Shown here piece by piece: positions 29,476-41,284 of a DNA stretch of 64,000 nucleotides (positions are counted from its first letter, which is position 1; each line of letters begins with the position of its first letter). The position numbers and the translations under genes were made by a program. The notes under the pieces are model-generated. The model did no database searches, was not told where the DNA came from, and saw only the letters and a list, made by a program, of their open reading frames with translations. Origin of the DNA: Amoebidium appalachense (lineage: Eukaryota; Ichthyosporea); assembly GCA_963693365.1 (NCBI GenBank), contig CAVNZM010000015.1, forward strand, positions 4,650,001 through 4,714,000, in the 5' to 3' direction.

Positions 29476-30327
29476 TCCTGCTCGACTCAGTCCATTACAA
29501 AAAACCAACGAGTCCAGAATGCTACCTAGGAATTAATTGTTGCCTGCGATGCATTCCCCCCCCCCCCCCCCCCCCCCCCCCAAAAGCTCCAGTCCTTCCC
29601 CCTCCCCCCTCCCCCCTCCCCCCCCCCCGGCGCCGCCCCAGTCCTTTTTCTCCACCCCCCCCCCCCCCCCTCTCCCCACACTTCAACTCCCGAAGCCCCC
29701 TCGTGTTTCTCCGTCTCCTCCCCCTTTTCCACTCCTTCTACTCCTTCACCTCTTTTCTCTTCTTGATTTTTAAGCTCAAACCCGATCCCCTACAACTACC
29801 TAGCTGTCGGCAACTTCTTTGTGAATGCCGGAGTCTACATGCTCTGCGTGTCATGCTCGTCCCCCCCCCACCCACCCCCACCCACTCCCCTCCCCCTCCT
29901 GCCCCCCTGCCCCCTTGCCTCATTCCCCCACTCCCCCCCCCCCCAAAAAAAAAAAATCTTTGGAAAGGAACAAAAAGCCACACAGCGTCTCGAATATCCC
30001 CCCTGCCCCCCCCTCCCCACTTTGCAAGCCCCCCTCCCCCCTCCTTCCCCCCCCTGCAACCCCCTTCCCCCCCCCCCCCTCCCCCCCCCCTTTAGCAAAT
30101 TCATGTCCGAAAATCTTAACTTCCTGCTCACACAGCCGAGACAAGCGAGGTTGGATCCCCCGATCTAGGGGGTTGGGGTAGAATTCCCCCTGAGATTACC
30201 CAGCTCCAAGCACTGTTGGGACCCCCCGTGCCTATCCACCCGTCGAAAAGAGCCCCCCCGCAGATGGAAATTTTGGAGGAGATTGAGCACAGAGAAAAGG
30301 AGATGCCGACAGAGGACACGAATATGC

Positions 30328-30395
<68 letters not shown>

Positions 30396-33300
30396 TTTGT
30401 GGGTTTGGGGGCAGGGGGGAAGGGGCGGGGAAGGTGGGGGGGGGGGGGGAGGGGGGGAAGGGGAATGTGTGCTTGTGTGTGTGTGTGGGTGGGTGGGTGG
30501 GGAGGATGGGGAGGAGTTAAGAGGAGGAGGGTGGTTGCGGTAGGACGGGGGCACTGCAGGGGATATGGAGTGAGTGTAGCTGGGGTTTGGGGCGGGAGGT
30601 TCGGAAAATGGTACGTTAGGAAGGTGTGGGTGGGTGGGTGCGTGGGTGGGTGTGGTTGGGGTTTTGGGGGGGGAAGGGGGGGGGGGGGGAGGGGGGGGCT
30701 TGTGTGGAAGCTGAATTTCAACAAAAATTGTTTTATCGGGGCAGTAGGTCTCTGAACCTTCACATTGTGGCATCTCAAGTTACACCAACACTTTCCCCCT
30801 AAAATCACTACCCAAATCACATTTATTATAAGATCAGTAAAGCATTGTAGTACCTAGACATGTATCACAGTATATATACCATGATATTCTATAGCACCTC
30901 TAAGTGTATCATCATATTAATACCTGTACCATAGTATCTACACATCTAACCTACCTACATCCCAACAGCATGCAGATTCACCCACTGCACAGTCTTCATC
31001 CAATCACCCTCCGTCAGATCACGCACCCACCACAGACACCACCCAATCAGAATCGCCGATCGCATCGCAACCGATCCCGATCGCGCCGCTCGAAAAAGCC
31101 CCCCACGTGTCTCTTCTGGACGTTTCTCTGTGGAGGGAGCTCCATTCGTGTGGGAATGAGATGGTGATTGCAACGGGAGGACGGCGCATGTTCCCTCCTT
31201 TAAGATTCAGCATCTACAATCTGGATCCGGACACAAGATACACCCTCTGGCTCGTGTTCAAACCGACAGATGATTCGGTGAGGGATCCAACCCTTTCCCT
31301 TCCTCCCCTCTCCCCCCTCCCCTTCCCTCCCCCCTCCCCCCTCCCACTTCTCACCCCCTCCTAACTTCCCTCCCTCTTCTCCCCCCATCCCTGCCTGTGT
31401 CCCTCTCTTCTATCCTCACTACCCTCCTCTCTCCACTCTCTCTCGCCTCCCCCCCCCCCCCCCCCCCCCCCCTCTTCCCCCCCGGGGCCTTCTTCCTTCT
31501 CCCTTATCCCCTTCCCCTGCCTCTGCACCTCTCCCTCCCCCCCCCCCTCCCCCCCCCCCCCCCCCCCCCCGTTGCCATCCCATCCCCTCCCTCCCCCCCC
31601 CCCCTCCCCCCCCCCCCCCCCCCCCCCCTCCCCCTCCCTCCCCATTCTCTTCCTCTCCCTACTCTTCCCCTTCTCCTCCCCCCCCCCTTTCCCCGGGCGA
31701 AAAACTTCCCCTTCTCCTCCCCCCCCCTTTCCCCGGGGGAAGGGGGGGGGGACTGGCTGGGCCTACCGTACGTTCAGTACACGTCCTGGCTACAAAACAC
31801 TTTCAAGCCCTGCAACCCCCCCAACTTTTTAACAATTTGGCAAGGCCAAATGCTGACTTATGTTGAACATTAGGGGGTGGTACACATGTGAGAAAAAACA
31901 ACTCCCCACAGGGGTTTTTGTTTTGTTGTCACTGCTTTTTATATTAGAATAGAAGTATCAGAGGATCATTATTCAATTATTCTGATGACTACTCAATTGA
32001 ATCATTGAATAATAAAGTCATGCATGATAGATGCCAATCACTTTTCACCTACATATAAATGACAAAGACTCGGTCCCCGTTATTCTCAACGGGTGGAATT
32101 GTTACCCAACCAGTAGCTTGCACAGATTTCCTATTTAGGCTATATTCTCACACGTGTGACTGGTTCAGTTTTGGAAGTACGACACCACCACCAATGCGTG
32201 GGTCAAAGCCCCCCTCCCGGTCCCGATCTGTTGTTGTGTCTCAGCCGAGTGAGGAGTTACGCACATACGTCCATCCCACATCTCCCACAACTGGTATGCA
32301 ACCCCCCCCCCCCCCCCCCACCTCCTTCCCCCCCCCCCCCCCCTTCTTCCCATCCCCCCTGTCCCCCCTTCCCCCTTTCCCCTTCCCCTTCCCCCCCCCC
32401 CCCTCTCTCCCCCCCTCCCTCCTGCCTCCCCTCCCCCTTCCCCCCCCCTCTCCCCGCATGCGCACACACGCACACACACACACACGCGCGCGCCACACAC
32501 ACGCACACCCGTACACGCGCGCACCCACACACGCGCACACGCACACGCACACACAAAACCCCCAAAGACATAGCTGCCAACACCACCGCCACCCCCTTCA
32601 CGACAAATTACCCCCCGTCCCCCCCCCCCCCCCCCCCCGCCCCCTACAGACAACCATGCTCATACCCACCACCTCTCTCCCTGTGCATGTGCCTGCCTCT
32701 TTGTTTGGCTTGCTGAGCCCAAACTCTTAACCTCTCCGGCAACTCCCTCAGATTGCCCCCCCTCGCACCGTGTGGTGCGAGAGGGGGGGGGGGGGGGGGG
32801 GAGGAGAGAGGGGGGGGGGGGGGGGGGTATTTGCTTCCGAGTTGGCACAAAAAGGAGGTTGACGGGAGGAAACGAACGGAGGGACGATACGGAGAGGGGG
32901 GGGGGGGGGGGGAGGGGGGAAGGGGAAGGATGGAGGAACAGGTATATATAGTTTGATGAAAACGTTAGGAGGCGAGGTGAGGTTATAGCGAGGTTCAAAA
33001 CACAATATCAAACCTCTAAAATAAAGACAAAAAAGAAAAAACAACTCCAACTAACAAACTTAAAGATTAAGAGTAGTATGTAAGTGAGTAAAAACATGCC
33101 CATTTAGCTAAATTAAAATAATTCTTTTAACCTCTAACATTAAAATCTAAACACAGGAGCAGAATGGATGAGTGGTCCAATCAGTTTTGCCAATCTCCGG
33201 CTCACCAACTCGCACCATAGACCGACCAATCCGAAAACAGCAAGCGAATACAGCACCCTCCAGACATACAAAAGCTACCGGCCGCACATCTACATTGCAC

Positions 33301-34257
33301 CTGAAAGGTCGAACGACGCGTTCCACTATGTGTTTGAGGAGACAGCATTTATCGCTGTAACACAGGTACTGCTTGAAGCCCCCCCCCCCCCCCCCCCCCC
33401 CCCCCAACCCACCCACCCACCCACCCACCACCACCACCACCACCACCACCACCACCACCACCACCACCAAAAAAAAAAAAAAAAAAAAAAAAAGAAGGAA
33501 CCCCCCCCCCCCCCCCCCCCAAAAGGACTCAATTACACACACACACAAAAGAAAGCCCCTCCTTTCTTTACCCTCCACTCCTGCCCCCCTCCCCGAAGCT
33601 CCCCCAGCCCCCGCTTGGTGTTTTTCCTGGCTGAATTATATAGATGGTTGTTTTTTTCGTGGGTGTACTTCAACATGTAACAGTCCCCCTTAAAAAAAGC
33701 TACCTTACTCGTGTGTGTATTATCCACGACACATTTTCGCGTGACTCCCCATCCCCCCCCCCCCCTCCCCCCCCCCCCCCTTCCCCCATCCCCGTCCCCC
33801 GCCACCCCCCTGGCTCATGATGCCTTCTCCCCCTCCCCTCCCTCTCCCCCCCCCCCCCCCCCCCCTTTTCCCCCCATCCCCCCATCCCCTCCCCCCTCCC
33901 ACCCCCCCTTTCCATCTTTCCCCCGTCCCTCATTCCGCCAATCCCCCCATCCCATCTTCTCCCCCTTCCCCCCTCCCCCCCCCCCCAAAAAAAAAACCCT
34001 TCCCATCCTCCCCCATACTGTGTCGCTCATGCTCTTGATCTCCTTCTAGGGTGGTGGGTTTCTCTCGCTCTCTATTCCCCCCCCCCCCCCCCCCCCCCCC
34101 CCCTCAACCTCACCCCCACCCCACCCCACCCCCCACCATGCCTTGGGTTTGATTTTGTGAGAAGACCTATATAACACAACGGTACAGCCACTCACTCACC
34201 CATCCATTCACGCACGTACACATACCCGCACATACAAACACATACACACGCACACAT

Positions 34258-34307
<50 letters not shown>

Positions 34308-34357
34308 TCACGTATGTTATGCATGCATACGCGCGTACGCGCGCACGCACGCACGCG

Positions 34358-34450
<93 letters not shown>

Positions 34451-34535
34451 CAAGAGCCATGTGATCAGCCGTATGAAGATTGAAAAGAACCCCCGAGCAA
34501 ACAGGCAGAGGTCAAACTATTCCAATTATTCTTAA
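27589..34535 (+). CDS. Divergent T-box transcription factor
   Basis: Exons: 27589-27779, 28377-29149, 30136-30329, 30969-31277, 32169-32219, 32245-32293, 33157-33365 and 34449-34535; 1863 nt, 620 residues, all phases matching. Residues 1-430 are Ser/Pro-rich with a basic patch (LRRTRSL, PRRRRTNIKSKQQK) that is a likely nuclear signal. The T-box spans about 436-612: LWRELHSCGNEMVIATGGRRMFP written in pieces as LWREL, NEMVIA and GRRMFP; then NLDPDTRYTLWLVF, FWKYDTTTNAW, RTYVHPTSPTTGAEWMSGPI, SFANLRLTN, FEETAFIAVTQYKSHVISRM and IEKNPRANRQR. These match HPDSPATG, LKLTN, FPETxFIAVTAYQN and NPFAK of known T-boxes. The protein stops about 12 residues after the domain. The 32169 and 32245 exons require a very short intron (see findings). 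A CAG at 27571-27573 just before the ATG suggests a 5' UTR intron. Subfamily unclear. Confidence 0.93.
29162..29204. repeat. C43 homopolymer
   Basis: A pure C-run starting twelve bases after the exon 2 donor of the T-box gene, followed by AAAA and (CA)n. Confidence 0.97.
30331..30393. repeat. (TG)n array beginning at the T-box exon 3 donor
   Basis: The 5' splice site itself (CAG then GTGTGTGTG) is the first repeat of a 63-base TG array. Confidence 0.95.
34366..34448. repeat. (CA)n array forming the last T-box acceptor
   Basis: About 80 bases of CA end in CACAG at 34448, immediately before the final coding exon. Confidence 0.95.
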
Positions 34536-35314
34536 AGGAGGGTTTCTTTTGGGCCGATTATAGGCCCTTTCGGGTCGGGCCAAAAAACTGTTTGATGCGC
34601 ATGACGCCAATCACAAAGTGTATCTCGACTTCGAGTATGACCGGATCCCTAAAAGAAGCCCACTCTAGGGAAGCTAAGCGATATTTACTTATGGGTTGAA
34701 CGAAGCTGGTGATTTTTGTTTACATGGAAGTGGCAGTATTGTGTGTTTGTAGGAAGAACGTGTGAATTGGATGTATGGGGCTGCTTGCAGCACGCATTTC
34801 TCGTGTAAAGATTCAGAGGGAAATTTCGGCATCTTTTTTTTTTTTTTTTTTTTTTTTTTTGAATATTGGGAGATTACTTGAGCATGTAAAACCGTTACTA
34901 TGGGGTTTGTTTTTACGTCTAATTGTGGTATTAACGTGTGTTTCTGTGGTGAAGTTAGTAGGTTTTTGAAAATTGTTATCCTCACGATTCTTCGGAGTTT
35001 TCGGTATTCAAAAATTGGTTAACGTATGCAGAAAGATCGTTTTTGACTCTCTTTAAAGTCTTGTGTTTTCATGGTTTTCGGTGAATTCGAAAGAGAAAAC
35101 CCTTCAAGTATCGGTATGATTTTGTGTGACCCTGAGATAGTAATACCTTGATCATTTCTTGCATGCACGCATGAATTTTCGGTGTGGGACCGGGCAAAGC
35201 ATTGCTCAAAAAGGCAACAAGAAATTCAAACATGAGACTTCATGTATTCATTCGAAAATAAATATCGCGCATCATGTTGTTTCGCTTTAAACCCTCCCTC
35301 CCTCCCTCCCTCCC

Positions 35315-35355
<41 letters not shown>

Positions 35356-35690
35356 TCCCTCCCCCCCCCCCCCCCCCCCCCTTTTCTGCGGTCCCTGCCA
35401 CACACACATACGGACACACACACACACACCATGCCCTCCCCCCCCCCCCCCCCCCCCCGGCCCCCCGCGCCTTCACCAGCCCACGGCCTCACTTCACTCA
35501 ACTTTCAGCCAGAGCGCATTCCCCCTCCCCCCCCCCCCCCCCCCCCCCACCCACCCACCCACCCACCTCCGGATGGTGGTGGCGGTGCATGTTGTGATGG
35601 TGCTGGTGGTGGTGGGATCTAGGTAGCACAGTTTGAGCCGGAATAACTTTAAAGGCCACAACCTAAGGCTTGTGCGGGGCCCCGGGGATG

Positions 35691-35724
<34 letters not shown>

Positions 35725-36304
35725 GGCGGAGGGGCAAGTGAGGGGAGGGTATGTGTGTGTGTGTGGGTGTGTGTGTGGCTCAGGGAGGGAGGGGGAGAGG
35801 GGGGGGGGGGGGGAGGGGAGGGCAAGTGAACCCATTCCATTTCATGTACATGTAAAATACGCAATACCCCCCCCCCCCCCCCCCCCCATTTTCTCCTTTC
35901 TCTTTTTTTAAAAAAAAAAAGCTTTTCTTTAAAATAAATTTGGGTGGGGGAAGGTTGGGAGGGAGGGACGGAGAGGAGTGGCCGGTAATAATACGAGTCA
36001 GTGTGGACCTATGGACACTGGAATCCACGGAGGGGTATCGTATCCGAACGGGAATTTATTGACCATGAAAGGTAACCATATCGAATATTTAAATGGCTAA
36101 AAGCACGGCGAATGCACCGCCAACCAATCAGTGCAAGGCACGGGAATGTTATATGTACGAAGAACCAAACAGAAGTCAGGCTGCATATCTATATTGTATT
36201 TGGAGGTGGGTGCTAAACACACCCATACCTATACGTGCTTGATTCTGTATCAGTGTCAATATCTTCTTAGTTTATTGGTGCTTTATAGAGCAAGAAAACC
36301 CTCA

Positions 36305-36433
36305 TATATAACATCACCTGACTATGCACCTGATATGATAACGCTAATATATAACATCACCCGACTATGCACCTAATATGATAACCCTATTATATAACAT
36401 CACCCGACTATCCACCTGATATGATAACGCTGA
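36305..36433. repeat. Three 43-bp tandem repeats
   Basis: Units 36305-36347, 36348-36390 and 36391-36433, each starting TATATAACATCACC and containing CACCTGATATGATAAC with one to four differences. Confidence 0.9.
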
Positions 36434-37512
36434 GGGGATATACCAAGCAAAAACCCCAATAGCTGAGACTGGTCTCTCGTGTGCCTCGAGTAAACAGCGT
36501 AAACACCATCATAAGTATGTACAGATAATTTGTATGTACCTGCGCATGCCTGGAATCTAAATTTTGGTTCATATTGGAATAAGCTGAAGTTTTGGCAAAT
36601 GTTGAAGACATGAGACTTACTTTTATGCCGTTTTCCTTCTTCTTTTTTCTCAACGTACGCTTCGCTCTAGATTTCGCTGTTGAACGAAACCCAAAACCCA
36701 GAAGTCTACTGGTGAATGGTTCTTGGAAAATTTCAAAGGGGGCTCTGCGTGACTAAAAGACGAAAGAAACCACCACCACCAAATCTTGCAAGCATGTACG
36801 AACTATCTATGACTGCAAACCGCAACCGAGCTCCTGATATCTCGCTGAGTCTTTACGTAAAATATACACGGACTGTGCTACTAACATTAATACCCCCCCC
36901 CCCCCCCCCCCCCCCCCAAACAGACAGGGAGACACACACACTGGAGGGGAGTTCTGGGAAGGGGGAGGGGGGGGGGGGGGAGGGGGGGAGGAGGAGCCCG
37001 GGCGGGAGGGGCATAGGCCTCTCCTGCAAATGCGGGGTCACGTGTAGATGCTCAGCAAATGATCTTTAAATTTATGGCAACGGAGCCTGCGTACGACTGT
37101 TTGAAATTTGAAGCGTACATTTGCGGTCGTGTTTGCAGAGTGTTTGGGGGGCCCTGGCGTGGAGCGGGGAGGATGGGTTGGTGGTGGTGTTGGGGGGGAG
37201 GGGGGGGAAGGAGGGGGGGAGGGCAGCACACACACACGCACACACACATACGCCATTCCCCTATCCCCTCTCCGCCCCCCACGTATCACTGGCCTTTCTT
37301 TAGGTGCAACCGTCGATGGGCGGCTGAAATTTTGTGCCAGCCACAGGATTCTCAAAAGATCCGTTATTATGGTTTACATACCAACATGTTTACCCACCCC
37401 TCGCGCAACGCCTACTGTCTTTTTCTTCCCTGTCAGTGTCGTGCATCGACATGAGGCTCCAATCGGCGCGCTGACATCGTAACTTTATATGGCTAGCAAA
37501 TAACTCGACATG

Positions 37513-37624
37513 TGATTGGTCAACGCAGACAAAAACTCACATTCCTAAGATTTCTTCTGGCAAGTATTGATTGGATAACGCTCGGATAACGAAGATGACG
37601 ACATTCCACCATAAAGTATAAAAA
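37513..37624 (+). promoter_or_regulatory. Probable promoter of the twin-CX3C gene
   Basis: Two ATTGG (inverted CCAAT) motifs in GTGATTGGTCAACG and TGATTGGATAACG, a GATGACGACA motif, then AAGTATAAAAAC as a TATA box about 175 bases before the ATG. The order and spacing look like a classical RNA polymerase II promoter. Confidence 0.45.
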
Positions 37625-37790
37625 CAAAACCTCGTGTCACTTTGATCACATGCAATCAAAAGTTTTCCCACTGACACAACGGTCAGCGTAAAGTGAAATA
37701 CAGAAGTGATTTACAAGTTCTTACACTTCGCAATTCCTTTTACCACACTTGCAAAAGCCTTCGCTTTTTTATTCCCTTATTCCGAAGAAA

Positions 37791-38129
37791 ATGGCAGCCG
37801 CTGTTATCCTCCAGTCAACTGCCGCCCTTGCGTCCGCCCTCGCCTCCATCGGTTCCCCCATGCCCGTGGCCTGTGTGCCCGATTGCATGGCAGCCTATGA
37901 CGCCACAAGCAATCTCCCGGCCCTGCGCGTCTGCGTAAAAACCTGCGCCCAAACTGCTTTCTCAAGAACACCCCAAGACACAGAAGATATTCCATGGTCA
38001 TTTGCAGCCGGCCGGAGAGCTGCCCCTCTTGCAGCTGCAGCCGTGGCCAGCGCCCAGGACGGGGTGTCGTTTCGGCTGCCGGGCGCCAACCTGCCAGAAA
38101 GCACACTTTCAGGGTATGTGCCGAGCTAA
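37791..38129 (+). CDS. Small twin-CX3C protein, unidentified
   Basis: A 112-residue GC-rich ORF. A hydrophobic Ala-rich N-terminus (AAAVILQSTAALASALASIG) could be a signal or targeting segment. It is followed by C-VPD-C, 15 residues, then C-VKT-C. The arrangement CX3C-x15-CX3C is the disulphide-linked helical hairpin pattern of small TIM-type and other intermembrane-space proteins, although the rest of the sequence shows no clear family match. The C-terminal half is Ala/Pro-rich. A GTATGT donor lies within the last codons (GG then GTATGT at 38114), so the true C-terminus may be spliced; downstream DNA at 38288-38385 encodes a second CX3C pair. The ATG at 37791 is chosen as the first after the TATA box. 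Confidence 0.5.
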   Translation: MAAAVILQSTAALASALASIGSPMPVACVPDCMAAYDATSNLPALRVCVKTCAQTAFSRTPQDTEDIPWSFAAGRRAAPLAAAAVASAQDGVSFRLPGANLPESTLSGYVPS

Positions 38130-38954
38130 GCCAAAGGCGATGACAGGGTGGTTGTGGGGTCTGTGGGTGTGGCAAAACACCGCGTACAGGCCAGGGCCGC
38201 ATTCAGGCCTGCTGGGAGGGTGGTGGGTGGCCGAGGGGGGAGGCGCCGGCGGCACAGGTGCGCGTGAAGGATGACAGCTATCTGGAGTGCAAGGCCAACT
38301 GCTCCTCAACTGGGCGGGAATCGACGGCCAGCAGCTGAAGCTCTGCAACTCAAAATGCTGCCGCCTATGGCATCGCTTCTGCTGAAGGTTGAGGGTTGTA
38401 TTGTCTAGGACATATATGTATGTACACTTGTGCACGAAATGCCATCCCCGGCCCAGCTAATAGTTTTGAAAGCTGGACCACTCTCATGTGTATGTGGTGC
38501 AGATAATTGATCTCATTCTGCCTGGAGGTTTAAGCAGATGAGAGCCGTAGGTAGCCTCTGGGAGGTGAAAATGAAGTACTGTGTGACACGGACACTTTCA
38601 GTCGGACAGCAATAAAATATGTGGAAGTGATGCATATTATCAGCCAATCATATGAGGTTTTGGTGTTTTCTGGCGCTCTATTGGCTCAAAGGGTATCCTG
38701 AGGAATGTCTCCACTCATACTCATCGCGTGACGTCCCTCCCACGGCCGTCTCGAAAATTCTATTTTTATCTTTTTATTTTCAGTAACACCCTTACGTTTT
38801 GGTTGTATCAATATCCGGTGTTCCAGAGGGCCGTAGTCCCCCTCCGTCCCTCGGACCCATTCCTCGGCCTCTCTCACACCTCCAAGAGTCCGAACCCTCG
38901 ACTCCCTCAAGCTCTCTCTTTCACCACTAGCTTTCACAGTTCCATTTAGTAAAC
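38130..38954. other. Intergenic, 5' flank of the potassium channel
   Basis: Unique sequence. CCAAT motifs occur in opposite orientations near 38643 (AGCCAATCATA) and 38678 (CTATTGGCTC), about 280-310 bases upstream of the channel ATG. A pyrimidine-rich leader precedes the ATG. No other gene is seen apart from the broken CX3C segment. Confidence 0.45.
38288..38385 (+). pseudogene. Second twin-CX3C segment, frame-broken
   Basis: Encodes YLE-C-KAN-C in one frame (Cys codons 38288 and 38300) and LKL-C-NSK-CC in another (38344, 38356), ending RLWHRFC and TGA at 38383-38385. The gap between the pairs is 41 nt, one base short of 14 codons. A single-base deletion would therefore explain the break, and the spacing would match the x15 spacing of the upstream gene. 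It could be a decayed second domain, a separate gene copy, or part of a spliced exon. Confidence 0.35.
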
Positions 38955-39670
38955 ATGTCATCAACGGGTTTCGACGGGGCCATTTCCCCTTTACGCTTAC
39001 ACACAGCAGTGGCGGCCATTCTTCTTCTAGGAACAGTGATTTTCAGTCACTTTGAACCGCTTCAATGCCCCACGTTGCTTGATTCTTTCTACTTCACCGC
39101 TATTGTTTTAACGACAATAGGTTTTGGGGATATCATCCCCCTTACGCCAGAAGGGAGACTAGCGACGGTCGTTTTGACTATTCTTGGTGCGGGCCTGTTT
39201 TCTATATACGTGAGTGAGGTGGGAAGGTGGAGAAAGGCTGGAGTTTCGGGCATTGCCTGGGATATAGGTATTTTGGAATTTGTTTGTTTTGTTAATCTCT
39301 CTTGGTCTGATCTATTTTACCCCCATTACCTCCCATCCCCTTGCTGTACTCGTGTGCGCACGCAGCTTGTGCTTTCTCATATACAAGTGTGTATACGTTC
39401 TCTCTTCCTTCCTCTCTCTCTCTCTCTCTCTCTCTCCCCGCCCCTCCCTCCCTCTGCCTCTTTCTCCCTCTCTGCCTCCCTCTCTCCCTCCCTCTCTTTC
39501 TCTCTCTCGCTCTCTCGCTCTCTCTCTCTCTCTCCCTCCCTCCCTCCCTCTTTCTCTCTCTCTCTCACTCTCCCTCTCCCTTCGTCCCTCCCTCCCCACC
39601 CTCCCTCTCTCTCCCCCCCCCCCCCCCTCCCCCCCCCCCCCCCCCCCCCTCACACACACACACACACACA

Positions 39671-39711
<41 letters not shown>

Positions 39712-39803
39712 TTCTCTCCCCCCCCCCCCCCCCCCCCCCCCGTTCCATTTGAGGCGTACCCCAAACCCTGCAACAGTCCCCCGTTGTCTTCATATCCACA
39801 CAT

Positions 39804-39891
<88 letters not shown>

Positions 39892-40708
39892 CACATGCAC
39901 GCACGCACGCACGCACGCACGGCTTACGCGCGCACACACACACACTACCCACGCACACAGGCCTATCACCTCTTTCCTTCTCCCTGCTTTGCCTACTTAC
40001 GTTTTTTCCATCTACTTCAAAAAAATCTCCCCATTCAACCCCCCCCCCCCCCCCCCCCCCCCCCCCTTCCCCCCCAACACACACACACACACGCATGTCC
40101 CCATCCTGCATCTGGATAAAAAAAACCCCATGTAGGTATTTTCTCCAATGACCGAAGCTGGATGACTAACCCCCCTCCCCCCACCCCTTCCCCCCCCCCC
40201 CTCCCCCCCCCCCCCCCCCCCACACACACACACCAAACATACACACACACACACACACACAAACACCGAAAGGCAAACAAACTCCACCCCTCCTTCCCTG
40301 CCCCCCGCCCTCTTGCCTGCTCCTCAACTTCAACACACATACATCCCCCCTCCACCCCCCTCCCCCCCCCCTTCCCCCCGCCCTTCCCCTTCCCCCTCAC
40401 CCCACCACCCCCTCCTCCCCCCGCTCCCCCCCCCCCCCCCCCCCCCCCCTCCCCCCCCCTTCCCCTTCCACCCTCCCCCTCCCTCCCCCTCCCCCTCCCC
40501 CCCCCCCTCCCTCTCTCCCCCCTCCACACACACACACAGTGCTTCTTGTGCAATCGCTAGTGCTTGGTGTGTTTCTGTCTCTGTATCTTGACGATGAGAA
40601 ACTACCCCGTACCGTGTATGATGCTGTCTACTTTGCTGCTGCTACAGGAACAACACTCGGTTTTGGTGACTTCCATCCTTCCACCCCACTTGCAAAGGTA
40701 ACCTCCGA

Positions 40709-40742
<34 letters not shown>

Positions 40743-40875
40743 CCCACTTGGGCCCTCCCTGAGGATGGGCTCTGCTTATGACGCATACTGTGCGCATGGC
40801 TATGTTGCATACTTGAATGTTTGCCTTTGCATGTGTCCTTCGTGTATGCGTACTTCGTACCGTGTTCCGCATTCA

Positions 40876-40909
<34 letters not shown>

Positions 40910-41243
40910 CCCGCCCCCGGCCCCCCAATACGCACACACACACCCACACACACAGACACATACACATACTTTGTAACACATTTCCCCCCCCTCCCCCCTC
41001 TCCCTCCCAAAAAAAAAAAAAATACAAAAAAAAGAATAACAATAATGACCCATTCAACCCGGGTGGCTAGCAACTTACGCCCTCACCACACACACAGACA
41101 CACAAAAGCCTCTGAAACTGCAAATACATGCTTCCCTCCCTCACACCTTTTCAGCCTCCCCCCCCCCCCCCCCCCCCCATTTTTCTGAAGTTTTGTTGTC
41201 CTGTGGAGTCTCCTCCGTATTTCCAACCCTCTAACGCATACAT

Positions 41244-41284
<41 letters not shown>

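Larger units (their letters stand above)
34536..37790. other. Intergenic between the T-box and twin-CX3C genes
   Basis: 34536-35280 is unique AT-rich sequence, probably T-box 3' UTR, with an AATAAA at about 35258. Then come C/G-runs (35317-35440, 35529-35548, 35693-35722) and unique sequence with a 3 x 43-bp repeat. Around 36670-37480 there are short ORF fragments with possible splice sites on both strands, which I could not assemble into a phase-consistent gene. CCAAT-type ATTGG motifs at about 37516 and 37569 and a TATAAAAAC at about 37616 lie upstream of the next gene. Confidence 0.5.

Noticed and set aside
31740-31873. Reading frame LPYVQYTSWLQNTFKPC as a T-box exon
   Set aside because: No donor, no T-box similarity, and exon 4 joins directly to 32169 with the expected WKY motif.
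36305-36433. CRISPR-like array (three 43-bp repeats)
   Set aside because: The repeats are directly adjacent without spacers, in a eukaryotic intergenic region.
37038-37452. Minus-strand gene divergent from the CX3C gene (MSMHDTDREEKDSRRC start)
   Set aside because: The first two pieces can be spliced in phase, but no acceptor joins them to the last piece in phase and no family resemblance is seen.
39210-39215. GTGAGT as the K-channel exon 1 donor
   Set aside because: Consensus is stronger than GTATTT at 39268, but it leaves phase 0 against a phase-1 acceptor and removes the M2-M3 loop.
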